This document shows positions 1 through 11,859 of a DNA stretch of 64,000 bases, piece after piece. The position numbers and the translations under genes were made by a program. The first letter of the stretch is position 1, and each line of letters begins with the position of its first letter. The DNA lies in contig CM070876.1 in the NCBI GenBank assembly GCA_036365515.1, positions 131,776,394 through 131,840,393 of the forward strand, written 5' to 3'. The stretch comes from Torymus aiolomorphi (lineage: Eukaryota > Arthropoda > Insecta > Hymenoptera > Torymidae). The notes under the pieces were generated by a model. That model did no database searches, was not told where the DNA came from, and saw only the letters and a program-made list of their open reading frames with translations.

Positions 1-638
1 AACGTAAAATTTATCAAGAAAACTCTCCAAAAAGCGTAGAGTGAGAGAGATAGGAACACCTTTTCTCTCTCTCATTTTTCTTCTTCGTCGCGTAGTATAG
101 CGTTCTCTCTCGCTCTTGGAGAAGGATACGAGCCGCCGGAAAACATCCTAGCTAGAGAAGGGATGAGCGCCCTCTCTCTGTGTTAGAGTATAGGGTTCTC
201 CCCTCTTCTCGAAATCATGGCACTCGGAAGGGAGATCGCCCCCGCATCATTGGGCCCCGCTCTCCTGCACTCTTCACCTCGCTCAACATTGTAAACATAG
301 GAACAGCTAAAAATACCACAGTCGTCGCCGCACGCATCATCGCTGATTCGACAAGACGCCGATGCCCGCGAGTCCTGATTTGATACCGCAGCTTTTTGAG
401 GGAGGAGCATTATTATTAAAACCAGCCGCACTCTAGTGTACAACGAGATCAGTTCGAGATCTCGGTCGACCAATAACTTTTGGATAAAAAGTAAGTGTAA
501 ACCTAAAACAATTTTTGGTAACCTTTTTCTCTCCCTTCTTCATCTCCTCGTTGCACTGGCATAAGTAGTACAGATCAACTCTGGTCAACTAATTGATTTA
601 ATAAAATACCGCAGTCGAAAATAGATATCTAAGTTTTT
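1..638. other. No gene recognised
   Basis: Both strands show only short open frames without family motifs. The first 130 bases are rich in CTCT/GAGA runs. I see nothing else to name here. Confidence 0.5.
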
Positions 639-1070
639 CTACCGGGCTTTATGCTTTCGGGTTGTTTCTACCGGGCTTTTACGCTTTCGGGTACGTTTCG
701 AAATTAATACATGCAGAAAACCTATAATATCATGCGCAACTGCCTCTGAGATTAATCTCTAAAAGATTAATACATGCACCACGCCTCTGAATATTGTGCG
801 GTTCTGCCTCTGAGATTAGTTTCTCTACCGGGCTTTATGCTTTCGGGTTGTTTTCTACCGGGCTTTTACGCTTTCGGGTACGTTTCGAAATTAATACATG
901 CAGCAAATCTATAATATCACGCGCAACTGCCTCTGAGATTAATCTCTAAGAGATTAATACATGCACCATGCCTCTAAATATTGTATGGTCCTGCCTCTGA
1001 GATTAGTTTTTCTACCGGGCTTTACGCTTTCGGTTTGTGTCTACCGGGCTGTTATATTTTTGGGTCAGAT
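639..1070. repeat. Tandem repeat, about 187-bp unit
   Basis: Two full units (639-824 and 825-1011) and the start of a third (1012 on). Each unit opens with CTACCGGGCTTTATGCTTTC, repeats a CCGGGCTTT...GCTTTCGGG motif about 25 bases later, and ends with the phrase TGCCTCTGAGATTAG. The units differ at scattered positions. Function is unknown; it could be the edge of a degraded retroelement. Confidence 0.8.
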
Positions 1071-4000
1071 TATTTATTTTTCGACCGTGTTAGATTTTAA
1101 ATTAATAACTATAAGCACTAGTAGAATCAAGATAATTAAAAATTAAGTCAGCACATAACCGAAAAAGTTTATTCCCTATTAACTGGCTCCAACTCTGGTA
1201 TAGGACGAAAGTCCTGCCTAAAAAGGAGCGTAGAATTTATTATTTAATTCTATTGAAAACCCCTAAGTGACATTCGGACGTCACGTTTACATAATTTTAT
1301 TTTGGATCGAGAAACAATAATGTATTTAAACGATGAAAACTGTGTAAGAGATACAATAAACGAAAGTATTAGTGACTGCTGTCGAAGAATTGAAGAAAAT
1401 GTAAACAATGTTGATACAGGAAATGCCATTTCTGCCTTCTGTACAAAAGGAATTGGTAACATTACTTATGTACGAAGGTGAAGTTCCCTGGTAGTGGGAG
1501 AAAATATATAATTATTGACAGGATGTAAATTGTAATGTAGTATTTGATTACCCTACTCCTAAGGGTCAGTATTGCCCTGAGCCCCCTTACCAATCAGTAC
1601 GCCACGATCACTTACTCCTCTCTTTCGGGGGGTTCGAATGAACTGCACGATCACGCTGAACTCCGACACAAAAACCGACGACGACTTATGACCGCTATGT
1701 TATCGCCCTGAAAACGTGTAGGCAGAAGGTGGAATAGACACGCACCCATAGAAATTACATTCGCCAGTAAGAACACAGAGGGTCATAGTAACTAAGTTTA
1801 TTTAATGCAAAAAATATGCAGCAACTGCCGTCGAGCCTCTTCCGCTTGTGTCCTGGAAGGTCCGCTAGCCTAGAACAACACAAAATGGATGCTCGAACAA
1901 CTACTCTCGAACGATGACTGGAATGACCACGATTCCCAATGATCACAGCACCTAATAAACCTCGAAACTCCGGGGGTGATCGACTCCACGCACTCTGAAA
2001 TAAAGAAGGACTCGACCCACCGACCTGGACACAACACTATCCTACCCCAACAGTCACCACGCAAACCTTCTCTAACTTACTTCAACACTGGTATTTTCTC
2101 GGACGTTCTACTTCTAAAGTCTAGCAACTTACTGCTTAGCTAGTCAGAATTAGAGAGAGCGACCGCTCCAACCTGCTCCAGCTGATCACCTCGCTTTTGA
2201 GCCTCTTGTGACTCGTGGTTATCAGTGATTGGCCCCCTTTCCCCCTTCCTACCCTATCGCGGGGCTTTTCCATGACTCGCATGTAATTAGAGCCGTGATA
2301 GGGCTCTAGAAGGGCATTCGCAGCCGTTTCCCTTATCTCCACCCTCTGCATAATCCTCGATTGGTATTCGCGATACCTAATTGGCCAGTTTTGTACTCGC
2401 GAACTCTAACCCTCGACCCCTTGACCCCGTTCCGTTACGCAATGAATCGAATTGTGACCGGAGTCCCTACTGTTTCGCCCGCTAGGTGTTATTGCGCATG
2501 TACTGGCCCTGACAATCGCTAACGCGCAATACTACGATCGCGCCTTAATTACGCGCGCGCTCTCTGAACGCACTCACTCTTCCAGTCTTTCCTCCCTTCC
2601 GCCCGCGACCGTTGCCGCTACTCTCTCTCTCTCTTATGCGTGCGTTGTAGTATCTTTGCGATCCCCACCTCGCCGTTTCGCTCCCACTCTCTCCATGGAC
2701 GCGCGCCGGTGCGCGGCGCTCAGTTCCCGCCGACCACGCTCTCGTTTACCTCGCGCTCTCTCTCTCCCTCTGTGTGTCGGCTCTCGGCGCCACTCTCTCG
2801 CGCCTCCCCCCCCCCCCCCCCCTCGTGGCTACTGCTCGCGCTCTCCTAGCCGCTCGATCCGGCGCGCATTAGTCTGTGTGTTCCTGTTTCTTTTAATGTG
2901 CAGCGCTTCCCAGGGTAGGGTTATCCGCACGGCCCCCCATGGAGCGAGGGACCGAGATATGCTCGGTCAACGCAGCCAAACTGTGCGGTTTTACCCACAA
3001 AAATGACCTACCGATGCACCAAGGATGTATGGGTCCAAGGGCCACTCCGTTGGTGTCGAGAACCTTCTAAATCTCTACTGGCTGTGGGATGTCAGTGTCC
3101 GAGTTGAAAATGCAACTCCCACACCGGGATCGATGCCGAAGCATACCTCCCTAGCCCGCGAATTAGGCTGTCAACCACTACCACCACGAATCCAGTACCC
3201 ATTACTGGGCAGAGAGCAAGCTCTCTGGGGCCCCCAGTACCCGTGGCGCAAATTATACTCTTGGCCGAGTTTCGTTCTCACTGAGGAGTAACTACCAATT
3301 TGATGGTCCCAACAACCATACAATGCAGCATTGGTTGACTGACGCGTTCGTGCTCTCCTTACGTGTACTGCGATGGATCCACACGTTCCTGCCTTCTAAG
3401 CGACGAGGCCGACCAGCGCCCTAGATCGGAACCCCCGCCGACACGAGTACCAGTATCGTATCAGACTCCTCCGATACACTAGAATGGTGACAGATCGATG
3501 CCGATTTATCCGGTCATATCCTTCCGCTGCGTGGGTAAGTTCACGGGTCCTACGGATCAGTAGGGACATACCATTTTCCCCATGCAGTCAAGCTGCTTAC
3601 CGTCTGGGCTCTGGCACCCCGGGTACGCCACCACCCGTAGACGGTGATGAAATCCGAGTATAAACACTCGAACCTATCGGCTGCCCCATGGGGAATTAGT
3701 GTGTGTGTGCGTGAGTACGTGTGTCGCCTGCTCGACGTCCTCGTCGCCTGCTCGACAATAAGGCGGCGCGCAGCAGACATGTGCTCGCGCTCCGCCGATG
3801 CCGTGCAGGCATATACATGTGAATCTGTCACAATACCTCTCGACCAAGACGTTAATATACCCGTAATTGACAGCTTACTCGACCCATGATCACACCCGCA
3901 TCTCGAATGTTATGAATGGTTATACTCACAGCGGCTTACTGAGCCAGGAATGCTCGCAGCAACGTCTCCTGGAGGTCCCCCGGAAGATGTTGTACTGAGG

Positions 4001-4080
4001 AGAAGTACTCCAGGGGCGTTGGCCGTGGTGTGGCTGGCTGGTCGGTGTCTCCTTTCTGGACCGCTACTCCTACGCTGGCG
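1071..4080. other. Intergenic, no gene recognised
   Basis: About 3 kb with no frame showing a recognisable domain. Base composition changes from AT-rich before 1550 to GC-richer after 2300. There is a CT/GC-rich low-complexity patch at 2560-2900 including a C run of 15 or more near 2807-2822. The patch could be an unannotated first exon or promoter, but nothing visible proves it. Confidence 0.4.
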
Positions 4081-4855
4081 ACGCACAGTGTACTAATTCG
4101 ATTCGATCTTGGACAAAATCGTAGAGCTTCGGACATAAATATGATATCAAAACCAACCAAGACTTTTTGGAAAGAAGATGCAATTTCCAATATAAAAAAA
4201 AATATGATCTATTTAAGAAAGCAATAATTTGACCTTGAACGTCAAGGTCAAAGGTACGAGTTTTAGAGAAAAATTTCTATTGTTTACTCTGGTGAACATT
4301 CATTTTTGGATTTTTTTTTCGCGGAAAACATATTTTTGTAGATTTTGGAACGAGGAATCCAAATCTCACCTCAAAAATACGTTTGTGATTATTTTAACCC
4401 TAGAAATCTTCAGTCAAAGATGCCTCATCACATTTTATGCAAATTTCACACAACAAACTTTGTTGTTATTATTTTTTGATGTTATCTACTTTTTATTCAT
4501 GTTATTTTGTTATATCTTAACTGATTATCACCAGCTAGAAAACTTAAGGAAGCCCAAGTTGATGTGCCAATTAATATAAACACGAAAAAATGCTGTTACA
4601 ATGGTTATGCAACAACGTCTTTCAGTTAATTGCAGTGTGTGTGCTGCGTGCGTGCATGCGTGCGTGCGTGGATGCGTGCGTGTGGGTGTGTGTGCGTGCG
4701 TGCGTGGGTGTATGTGTATGTGTATATGTGTGGGTGTGCGAGTACATAATTTTTAGGAAAATAAACAATTTATTATTGTAGGTTTAAACAAAATTATTTA
4801 AAATTTTAAAACCGAAGCATCTTGAATATATACAAAATTTTATTGCATATTTTTT

Positions 4856-5268
4856 AACCTTTTAAACCTTAAATACGCTGCGTAGAGTAGTGATAAATCT
4901 GCGTAAAATTTAAGGACATTAGTTTATTTCTACGCGTGTTATCCTGAAAGAACGTAATTTCTTTTGGAAATATTTTACTTGAAAGAAATACAGGTCACCT
5001 CTTAATATTTTAGATTGGCTCTTGCTATTCGTACATCAGATGTAAAGTACACTGATTCAGAGAATAAGTTTCAAAACACCTTGATATTTGTTTTGCTTTG
5101 ACATCTGACTAGATAAATTACAGTATATTTCGTTATATACGTATATACTTGGTATATATTAATCGTTTCTGTTATTTTACGATAACACGTGTAGAAATCA
5201 ACTAATGTCCTTAAATTTTACACGGATTTATCACTACTCTACGCAGCGATTTAAGGTTTAAAAGGTTT
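4856..5268. mobile_element. Palindromic MITE
   Basis: The ends are inverted copies of about 95 bp: AACCTTTTAAACCTTAAATA on the left and its complement on the right, both including the phrase GTAGAGTAGTGATAAATC. The middle is non-coding. It sits inside the left part of the foldback element, next to the DD41D transposon. Confidence 0.7.
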
Positions 5269-6351
5269 GTTACGGAACAAATAATAGTAATAATTTATTG
5301 TTGTATACCGGGTGTCCCATTTTAAAACCACCAGACAAATATCTCGAAAACTAAGGGAGATGGAAAAAAACTTTTAATACAAAAGTTGTAGGGTTCAGAG
5401 AGGCCCAACTGATTGTGACCTTGGTTATGACCTTGAGGTCAATGATCAAGGTCATTTGAAGGTCAAATCGATTTTTTCGAATGGGAACCCCACTTTTGAC
5501 CTCGTAAATGGAAAGAGCGGAAAATTTTACGTTCAGATATGTCCTTGAGTCAAGGCCATGGTCATGGTCATGGTCATGTTTAAAATCAAAATCAATCAAC
5601 GCATCAAAACATTCCCATAATTAGGCATACGAGACAAATTGTTAAATACAAAAGTTGTAGGGTTCAGAGGGGCCCAACTGTTCGTAACCTTGGTTATGAC
5701 CTTGTGGTCAATAATCAAGGTCATTTGAAGGTCAAATCGATTTTTTCAAATGGGAACCCCCATTTTTGACCTCGTAAATGGAAAGAGCGGAAAATTTTAC
5801 GTTCAGATATGTCCTTGTGTCAAGGCCATGGTCATGGTCATGGTCATGTTTAAAATCAAAATCAATCAACGCATCCAAACATTCCCATAATTACGCATAC
5901 GAGTGTTAAATACAAAAGCTGTAGGGTTTGGAGCGGCCCAACTGATCGTGACCTTGGTTATGACCTTGAGGTCAATGATCAAGGTCATTTGAAGGTCAAA
6001 TCGATTTTTTCAAATGGGAACCCCTATTTTTGACCTCGTAAATGGAAAGAGCGGAAAATTTTACTATTTTTACTATTATCAATATTTACCAGGGTTAACC
6101 ACTTATATCAAATAATAACAAAAGTTAATAAGTGTTGACCACCTGTATCCAATAGTGACCGGTAGCATTCAGCATTGATCGGTAATAGTCAATAATTATT
6201 ACTGTTTACATCAAATTGTTTTCAAATTGAGCACACTTATATTGGCACAGAAAATTAAACTTTTTCGTTTTAAAATATTGTATAGTATAATAACATATTA
6301 TTTCTTTTGTGGTGTGTTTTGATAAATAATTGCATTTACAACTAAAAAAGA

Positions 6352-7419
6352 ATGCCTGACTATTCTGCTAATGAAATAGTTGACATTCTTCTTATTTTAG
6401 GAGAATGTCGACGAAACTATCGAGAGGCAAGCAGATTGTATCGTGCTCGGTTCCCTCAACGACAACATCCTGATCATACGGTAATACGTGACATTGAACT
6501 GCGCGGTCGACAAGGAAACTTCGTTCGAAGAAGGAGGACACTGAATGAACACGATTATGAAAATAATCCTCGCTTTCTTGCTGTTCTAGCCATGGTACAT
6601 TTAAATGTTCATGTCAGTTTACGCGAAATCGAGTTAACAATGGGTATTCCAAGATCTACGGCCAGTAGATATTTACGATATGCGCGTTACCATCCTTACC
6701 ACATTACTCTAAATCAAGCTTTAACTGTGGAAGATTATCGACGGAGAATAACATTTTGCCAATGGGCAACACAACAAATTACTGATGATGAAAATTTCTT
6801 TAACAATGTTCTTTTTAGCGACGAGGCTACATTTCAGAGTACTGGTATGTTGAATCGCCATAATTGCCATTACTGGTCTCCTGTTAATCCTCATTGGATG
6901 CGAGAAGTTGATCATCAGCATCGCTGGAATGTAACGGTATGGTGTGGTATTATTAACGGATGTCTGATTGGACCTTATTTTTTTGAAGGTCACGTAACTC
7001 AACATACTTATTTACAGTTGCTGAGAGACGAGCTGCCACTCTTTCTAGAAAACGTTGATCTCCATACAAGGGCCAGAATGTGACTACAACAAGATGGTGC
7101 TCCTCCACATTATGCCAGAATTGTCAGAGATTTTCTTAATGAAAGGTTTAACGGTCGATGGATTGGTAGAGGAGGCCCCGTAGCATGGCCACCAAGATCT
7201 CCAGATCTGACATCTCCAGATTTTTATTTATGGGACTTCCTAAAAAATACAGTCTACCGCAACAGGCCAACTACAAGAGATGACATGATTCAAAGGATTA
7301 CACAAATCTGCTTAAGTATTCCACGTCAAGTATTATTAAATACTGTTAGAAACTTTAAAAGGAGAATAGAATGTTGTCAACAAGTAAATGGTGCAACTTT
7401 TGAGCATCTTCTTCAATAA
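6352..7419 (+). pseudogene. DD41D transposase with one in-frame stop
   Basis: The frame starts with an ATG and an N-terminal helix-turn-helix region of the DUF4817 type (MPDYSANEIVDILLILGEC), followed by an IS630/Tc1/mariner catalytic core. The first Asp lies in LFSDEATFQ, the second in QQDGAPPH, and the third in SPDLTSPDFYLW. The gap between the second and third acidic residues is 41 amino acids, which fits the DD41D (rosa-like) group rather than mariner DD34D. A TGA at 7081-7083 interrupts the frame just before LQQDGAPPH; the nested relative at 20.6-21.7 kb has a sense codon there. The rest of the frame is open to the TAA at 7417-7419, so this is a recently lost or stop-readthrough gene. 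Confidence 0.85.
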
Positions 7420-7489
7420 ATGGTGACCGAAACACTTGGATCCTATGACTAAATACACATGAACGTGGAATTTTCCAATGAATTTTTAG

Positions 7490-7735
7490 CTGGCCTGATC
7501 ATCCCCGACCTTGCCTTAACTGACCGGGTCATCTCCGACCTTGCCTTAACTGACCGGGTCATCTCCGACCTTGCCTTAACTGGCCGGGTCATCTTCGACC
7601 TTGCCTTAACTGGCCGGGTCATCTCCGACCTTGCCTTAACTGGCCGGGTCATCTCCGACCTTGCCTTAACTGGCCGGGTAATCTCCGACCTTGCCTTAGG
7701 TGACCGGGTCATCTCCGACTTTGCTCTTAACTGCA
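7490..7735. repeat. 30-bp minisatellite, about 8 units
   Basis: Head-to-tail units of the form CTGACCGGGTCATCTCCGAC plus CTTGCCTTAA with few differences. Because 30 is a multiple of three, both strands stay open and give repetitive pseudo-proteins that should not be taken as genes. It lies between the transposase and the right arm of the DD41D element. Confidence 0.9.
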
Positions 7736-8533
7736 CGGAAACTGACCATAATTTTGACCATGACCTTGACCCAAGGTCATATCCGAATTTTTCGGTTTTT
7801 CTATTTACGAGGTCAAAAGTGAGGGTTGCCGTTAAACAAAATTGATTTAACCTTCAAACAACATCATCCTTGACCTCAAGTTCATGGTCAAGGTCACGAT
7901 CAGTTGGGCCCCTCCAAACACTACAACTTCTGTATTTAACACTCGTATGCGTAACTATGGGAATGTTTGGATGCGTTGATTGATTTTGATTTTAAACATG
8001 ACCATGACCATGGCCTTGACTCAAGGACATATCTAAACGTAAAATTGTCCGCTCTTTTCATTTACGAGGTCAAAAGTGAGGGTTCCCATTTGAAAAAATC
8101 GATTTGACCTTCAAATGACCTTGATCATTGACCTCAAGGTCATAACCAAGATTACGATCAGTTGGGCCCCTCTGAACCCTACAACTTTTGCATTTAACAA
8201 TTTGTCTCGTATACCTAATTATGGGAATGTTTTGATGCGTTTATTGATTTTGATTTTAAACATGACCGTGACCATGACCATGACCTTGACTCAAGGACAT
8301 ATCTGAACGTAAAATTTTCCGCTCTTTCCATTTACGAGGTCAAAAGTGGGGGTTCCCATTTGAAAAAATCGATTTGACCTTCAAATGAACTTGATCATTG
8401 ACCTCAAGGTCATAACCAAGGTCACGATCAGTTGGGCCCCTCTGAACCCTACAACTTTTGTATTAAAAGTTTTTTCCATCTCCCTTAGTTTTCGAGATAT
8501 TTGCCTGGTGGTTTTAAAATGGGACACCCGGTA

Positions 8534-9094
8534 TAATTGTTCATATAAGTCCACTTGCTTGATTTTTAAATATATCAAGTTATTATTATATTGCTTTCTT
8601 TTATTTGATAATCTAATTTATTTATACATCTTTTTGATAACTCTGCCATCTACGAAATGGGAACGGTTTGTTCAATGTTTGGTGGTCGTGTGCACGGAAA
8701 TGATTTGCATCTACCGGGGCAACAGCTGTCTCTCCATCTATTGTATGGATCGATAATCGGAGAGCCCACGTCATGATAAGTGTTTGGCTGACTCATGGAC
8801 GTTTCTGACCACAGGTGATAGAGTTTAAATAAAATTGTGTTCGGTTTTGGGAGTATCTTATGTTTTTTAACAACCCTTAGCAATGGGCGAGATCGATGTT
8901 CTTTGCTTTGAGAAGAAATTCAGTTTGGATAACGGCTTTAAAGCAAGCGGATACGTTTTCCTCGGCTTATATTTATTCCAGAACCGTTCTTATTAAAAGT
9001 CTTAAATATATACAATTTCGTTAATTATTATTTTCCCCTCGTACGCTACTTCTCGAGTACGAGAACAAGGTTAAAAAATATTCAATAAAATTTC
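8534..9094. other. No gene recognised
   Basis: Unique interior sequence of the foldback element between the DD41D transposon and the right foldback arm. No family motif or structured repeat is visible. Confidence 0.5.
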
Positions 9095-9765
9095 GTTTAT
9101 ATTCAGGATGTTTCGGTTTCTTAATTTTAAATATTTTTTTTTAAACCTACAATAATAAATTGTTTATTTTCCTAAAAATTATGTACTCGTACTCACACAC
9201 ATACACATACACACACGCACACACCCACACGTACGCATCCACGCACGCACACACACTGCAATTAACTGAAAGACATTGTTGCATCACCATTGTAACTGCA
9301 TTTTTTCGTGTTTATGTACATTGGCACATTATCTTGGGCTTCCTTAAGTTTTCTAGCGGGTGATAATCAGTTAAGATATAACATAATAATATGAATAAAA
9401 AGTAGATAACATCAAAAAATAATAACAATAAAGTTTGTTGTGTGAAATTCGTATAAAATGTGATGAGGCATCTTTGACTGAAGATTTCTAGGGTTTAAAT
9501 AATCACAAACGTATTTTTGAGGTGAGATTTGGATTCCTCGTTCCAAAATCTACAAAAATATGTTTTCCACGAAAAAAAATACGAAAAATTTATGTTCACC
9601 AGAGGAAACAATAGTAATTTTTCTCTAAAACTTGTATATTTAACCTTGACGTTCAAGGTCAAATTATTGCTTTCTTAAATAAATCATATTTTTTTTATAT
9701 TGGAAATTGCATCTACTTTCCAAAAAGTCTCGATTGATTTTGATATCATATTTATATCTGGAGCT

Positions 9766-11160
9766 CTACGATTTTGTCCAAGATCGAATCGAATTAGTAT
9801 ACTGTGCGACGTCGGTCGATGTCTGACGGCCCCCCGCGCTCCTCCCTTCCATTGGCGGGTGTCTGGCGACGGCCTCCGCCGCCTCCCAGCGACTCGGGCG
9901 CTGTCTTGCCGGTTTCGACGTTGGCACTCCTTCTTGTTCGTGGAGGTAGGTCAGATGCGCTTCTCCGCACCGTGGACATGCTCGAAAGCTCGTCTCCCGC
10001 CGGCCGCCGTTATAACAGAACAGGCTGGACGGCTCGCGACAGTTAAATCGTATATGCCCAGCCTGTCTGCAATTAAAGCACGCGCCGCGGGGAGAGGATC
10101 TCGCCCGTCCAACGGTACGGCGCGGATGCCTCCGAACAGGACATCTCGGGTGGGGCACGTCCGTAGGGCCGGAAACTGGTCCGGTGACTGTTGTCGTCGT
10201 GGCGAAGGTGGACGGCCTAACCGGTTAAAGACGAAGGGGGCCTCTGCGGGTATTATGGCCTCCGTTGCTTCGTCCCTGGGGGAGAGGCTGGTGTTTCTTC
10301 GAACGGAGGCGGCTTCCGGGCTGGGGCCGATGGGTTTGATCCCTCCTCATCACTCCCTAGACTACGGGGATTGAAACGCTCCCGGTGCTCTCGTCTACGT
10401 GGCCAGTGCTCCACATTTTAGAGTAGCCGCGGGGGGGGGGGGGGGGGGCTCGTCCTCGTCCCACTCTTGTTCTCCCTCAGGAAAGGGCTCGATGGCTTCG
10501 AAGGTGATTTGTTTAAATATCCTTTCATTCTCGAGCTGTTCCCATACATGGTGGGGTACCCCTTTCCTCGACCCCTTAATATCCGCGATCCTGAGTGTTG
10601 CTACGGAGGAAGGAAAGTCTTGCATAGGGGTTTCCTGGCTGTACGGTAGTGGTGGATTCCCCGACTGGTCGTCTTGCAATAACATCCGGTACAGCTCCTC
10701 CACCGCCTGTTGACTGTGGGTCTCCCCCACCCCTTCTTTTCCACGACCCCAACCAGCGCCTGGCAATCCATGACCGTCTCGATCATGGTGTCTACCTCAC
10801 CTGCCGCAGAGCGCTTCACCCCTCTGGGTGGTGATGGTGCCGTCGGGTCGGTCTCACCGCTGGGGCCCTCGAGGTGTATGCCACGTGAGCATCCGATCCT
10901 CCGAGCGGCTCCGCAGTCCTCCTCGGGCACTTTGGGGCCATTGCCACTGCCACCCCCCACTTGTCCTCCGGACTCATATCCACCAACAGCATTTCCTCCA
11001 GCGAGACGGTATAACTGCTGGCGTCAACGGGCGAACGGAGCGGGGAGAGCGGGGAGAGGCTGAGGCAGGGATTTGAAGCCCTGGTAACCTCGGCAAGTGT
11101 AGCGGCTTCCTTGCTATTCGCCATCCTGCAACATAACCCGATTATCTTAACTGCCATCCT
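9766..11160 (-). pseudogene. Degenerate retroelement gag-like region with CCHC zinc knuckle
   Basis: Minus-strand pieces in different frames. A start near 11125 (MANSKEAATL) leads into a proline/serine-rich and acidic stretch (10395-10766). After frame breaks comes a piece with a clear retroviral-type zinc knuckle CFNCRQAGHIRFNC (C-x2-C-x4-H-x4-C) and a second Cys/His cluster ending in CPRCGEAH. This is the usual C-terminal arrangement of an LTR-retrotransposon Gag. Several frame changes and a G/C homopolymer at about 10431-10448 show it is dead. It may be a second retroelement downstream of the gypsy fragment or a rearranged part of it. Confidence 0.5.
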
Positions 11161-11279
11161 TTGCTACCAGAGAACACAAACCGAACCGCTTACAACAGAA
11201 ACAATCAAAAGAAACACAACAAAAACAAAGAGACATTTACGTAAATTACATAATACCATTAGTTTCTCTATGGTACACT

Positions 11280-11725
11280 TACTTTACACTGTGGTTACTA
11301 TTCCCTGTCCATCATTTTCCCCTTTTCTCCCTCGATCCTCCCGATACTTTGTCAATTCCTTTACATGTACTTTCGGATTCCTGCACCCGCCCCCTATATC
11401 CAGCATGTAAACATTCGGAGCCTTGATCTCGAGAATCTCATAGGGCCCCTCCCAATTTGGAGCGACCTTAGCGGAGAATTTCTGTGCTCCACTCGACAGG
11501 ACGTGTCTTACGCATGACCATGTCCTCCATTTGGAAGCGAACGTCCTGGCGACCCTTATAATATTCGGCCTGCCATTGATGTGCTCTTTCGATGTTCTTC
11601 GTCACGAGATCGCGCAACGCATCCAGCCTTCTCGCTCGGTCCGCCCATACTTCAGGTGAGATGCGCACTTTAGGACCCTTGACCTCTACCTCTCTCCTCA
11701 AACTCTTCACTGGAGCAGGTTGCAT
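11280..11725 (-). pseudogene. Ty3/gypsy integrase C-terminal fragment
   Basis: The minus-strand frame reads RAHQWQAEYYKGRQDVRFQ and then, after a one-base shift near 11480, VAPNWEGPYEILEIKAPNVY and VHVKELTKYRE. This is the familiar tail of gypsy-type integrases, where the bound-DNA domain is followed by a GPYEI/L motif and a VHVxxLKxY motif. Only this tail is present; reverse transcriptase, RNase H and the DDE core are missing between it and the gag region at 11.86 kb. Confidence 0.65.
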
Positions 11726-11859
11726 ACCATAATTTAGTGTCGTTGACGTCTAACGTTGGCTCTTCCTCTGCGCTTTGGGCCCCGGTAACTCCTGCGCAGG
11801 ACGCAGGGCCCTCTAATGCGTCCTGACGGCAACGTTTTCCAAAGCCCTGATAATCTTTC

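Larger units (their letters stand above)
5306..8533 (+). mobile_element. Tc1/mariner-superfamily transposon, DD41D type
   Basis: Termini are TACCGGGTGTCCCATTTTAA and its inverted complement, flanked by TA on both sides (5304-5305 and 8534-8535), as expected for TA-targeting elements. Each arm is built of two to three diverged units of about 260 bp that contain CATGGTCATGGTCATG and TGACCTTCAAATGACC-type phrases, so the long terminal repeats are themselves tandem repeats. The interior carries one transposase frame on the plus strand and a 30-bp minisatellite. Confidence 0.8.
4083..9808. mobile_element. Foldback (long inverted repeat) element
   Basis: Two arms of about 0.7 kb face each other: 4083-4835 and, reverse-complemented, 9095-9808. 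Both outer ends read TACTAATTCGATTCGATCTT inwards and both arms carry the AATTTGACCTTGAACGTCAAGG phrase, a TG/GT (or AC) microsatellite and the same AT-rich tail. A transposase belonging to this element is not visible. The interior holds a separate MITE and a complete DD41D transposon, so this looks like an older non-autonomous element hit by later insertions. Outer limits are approximate because similarity fades beyond the TACTAATTCG ends. Confidence 0.7.

Noticed and set aside
2656..3006. 116-aa Arg/Ser/Pro-rich frame
   Set aside because: Spans a C homopolymer and low-complexity GC-rich DNA; no domain and no splice or promoter support.
7490..7735. Regular 30-bp repeats resembling a CRISPR array
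   Set aside because: Units are directly tandem with no spacers, the context is a eukaryotic DNA transposon, and there are no cas-like genes.
9700..11063. Plus-strand frames over the gag-like region
   Set aside because: Shadows of the minus-strand retroelement remains; no domains.
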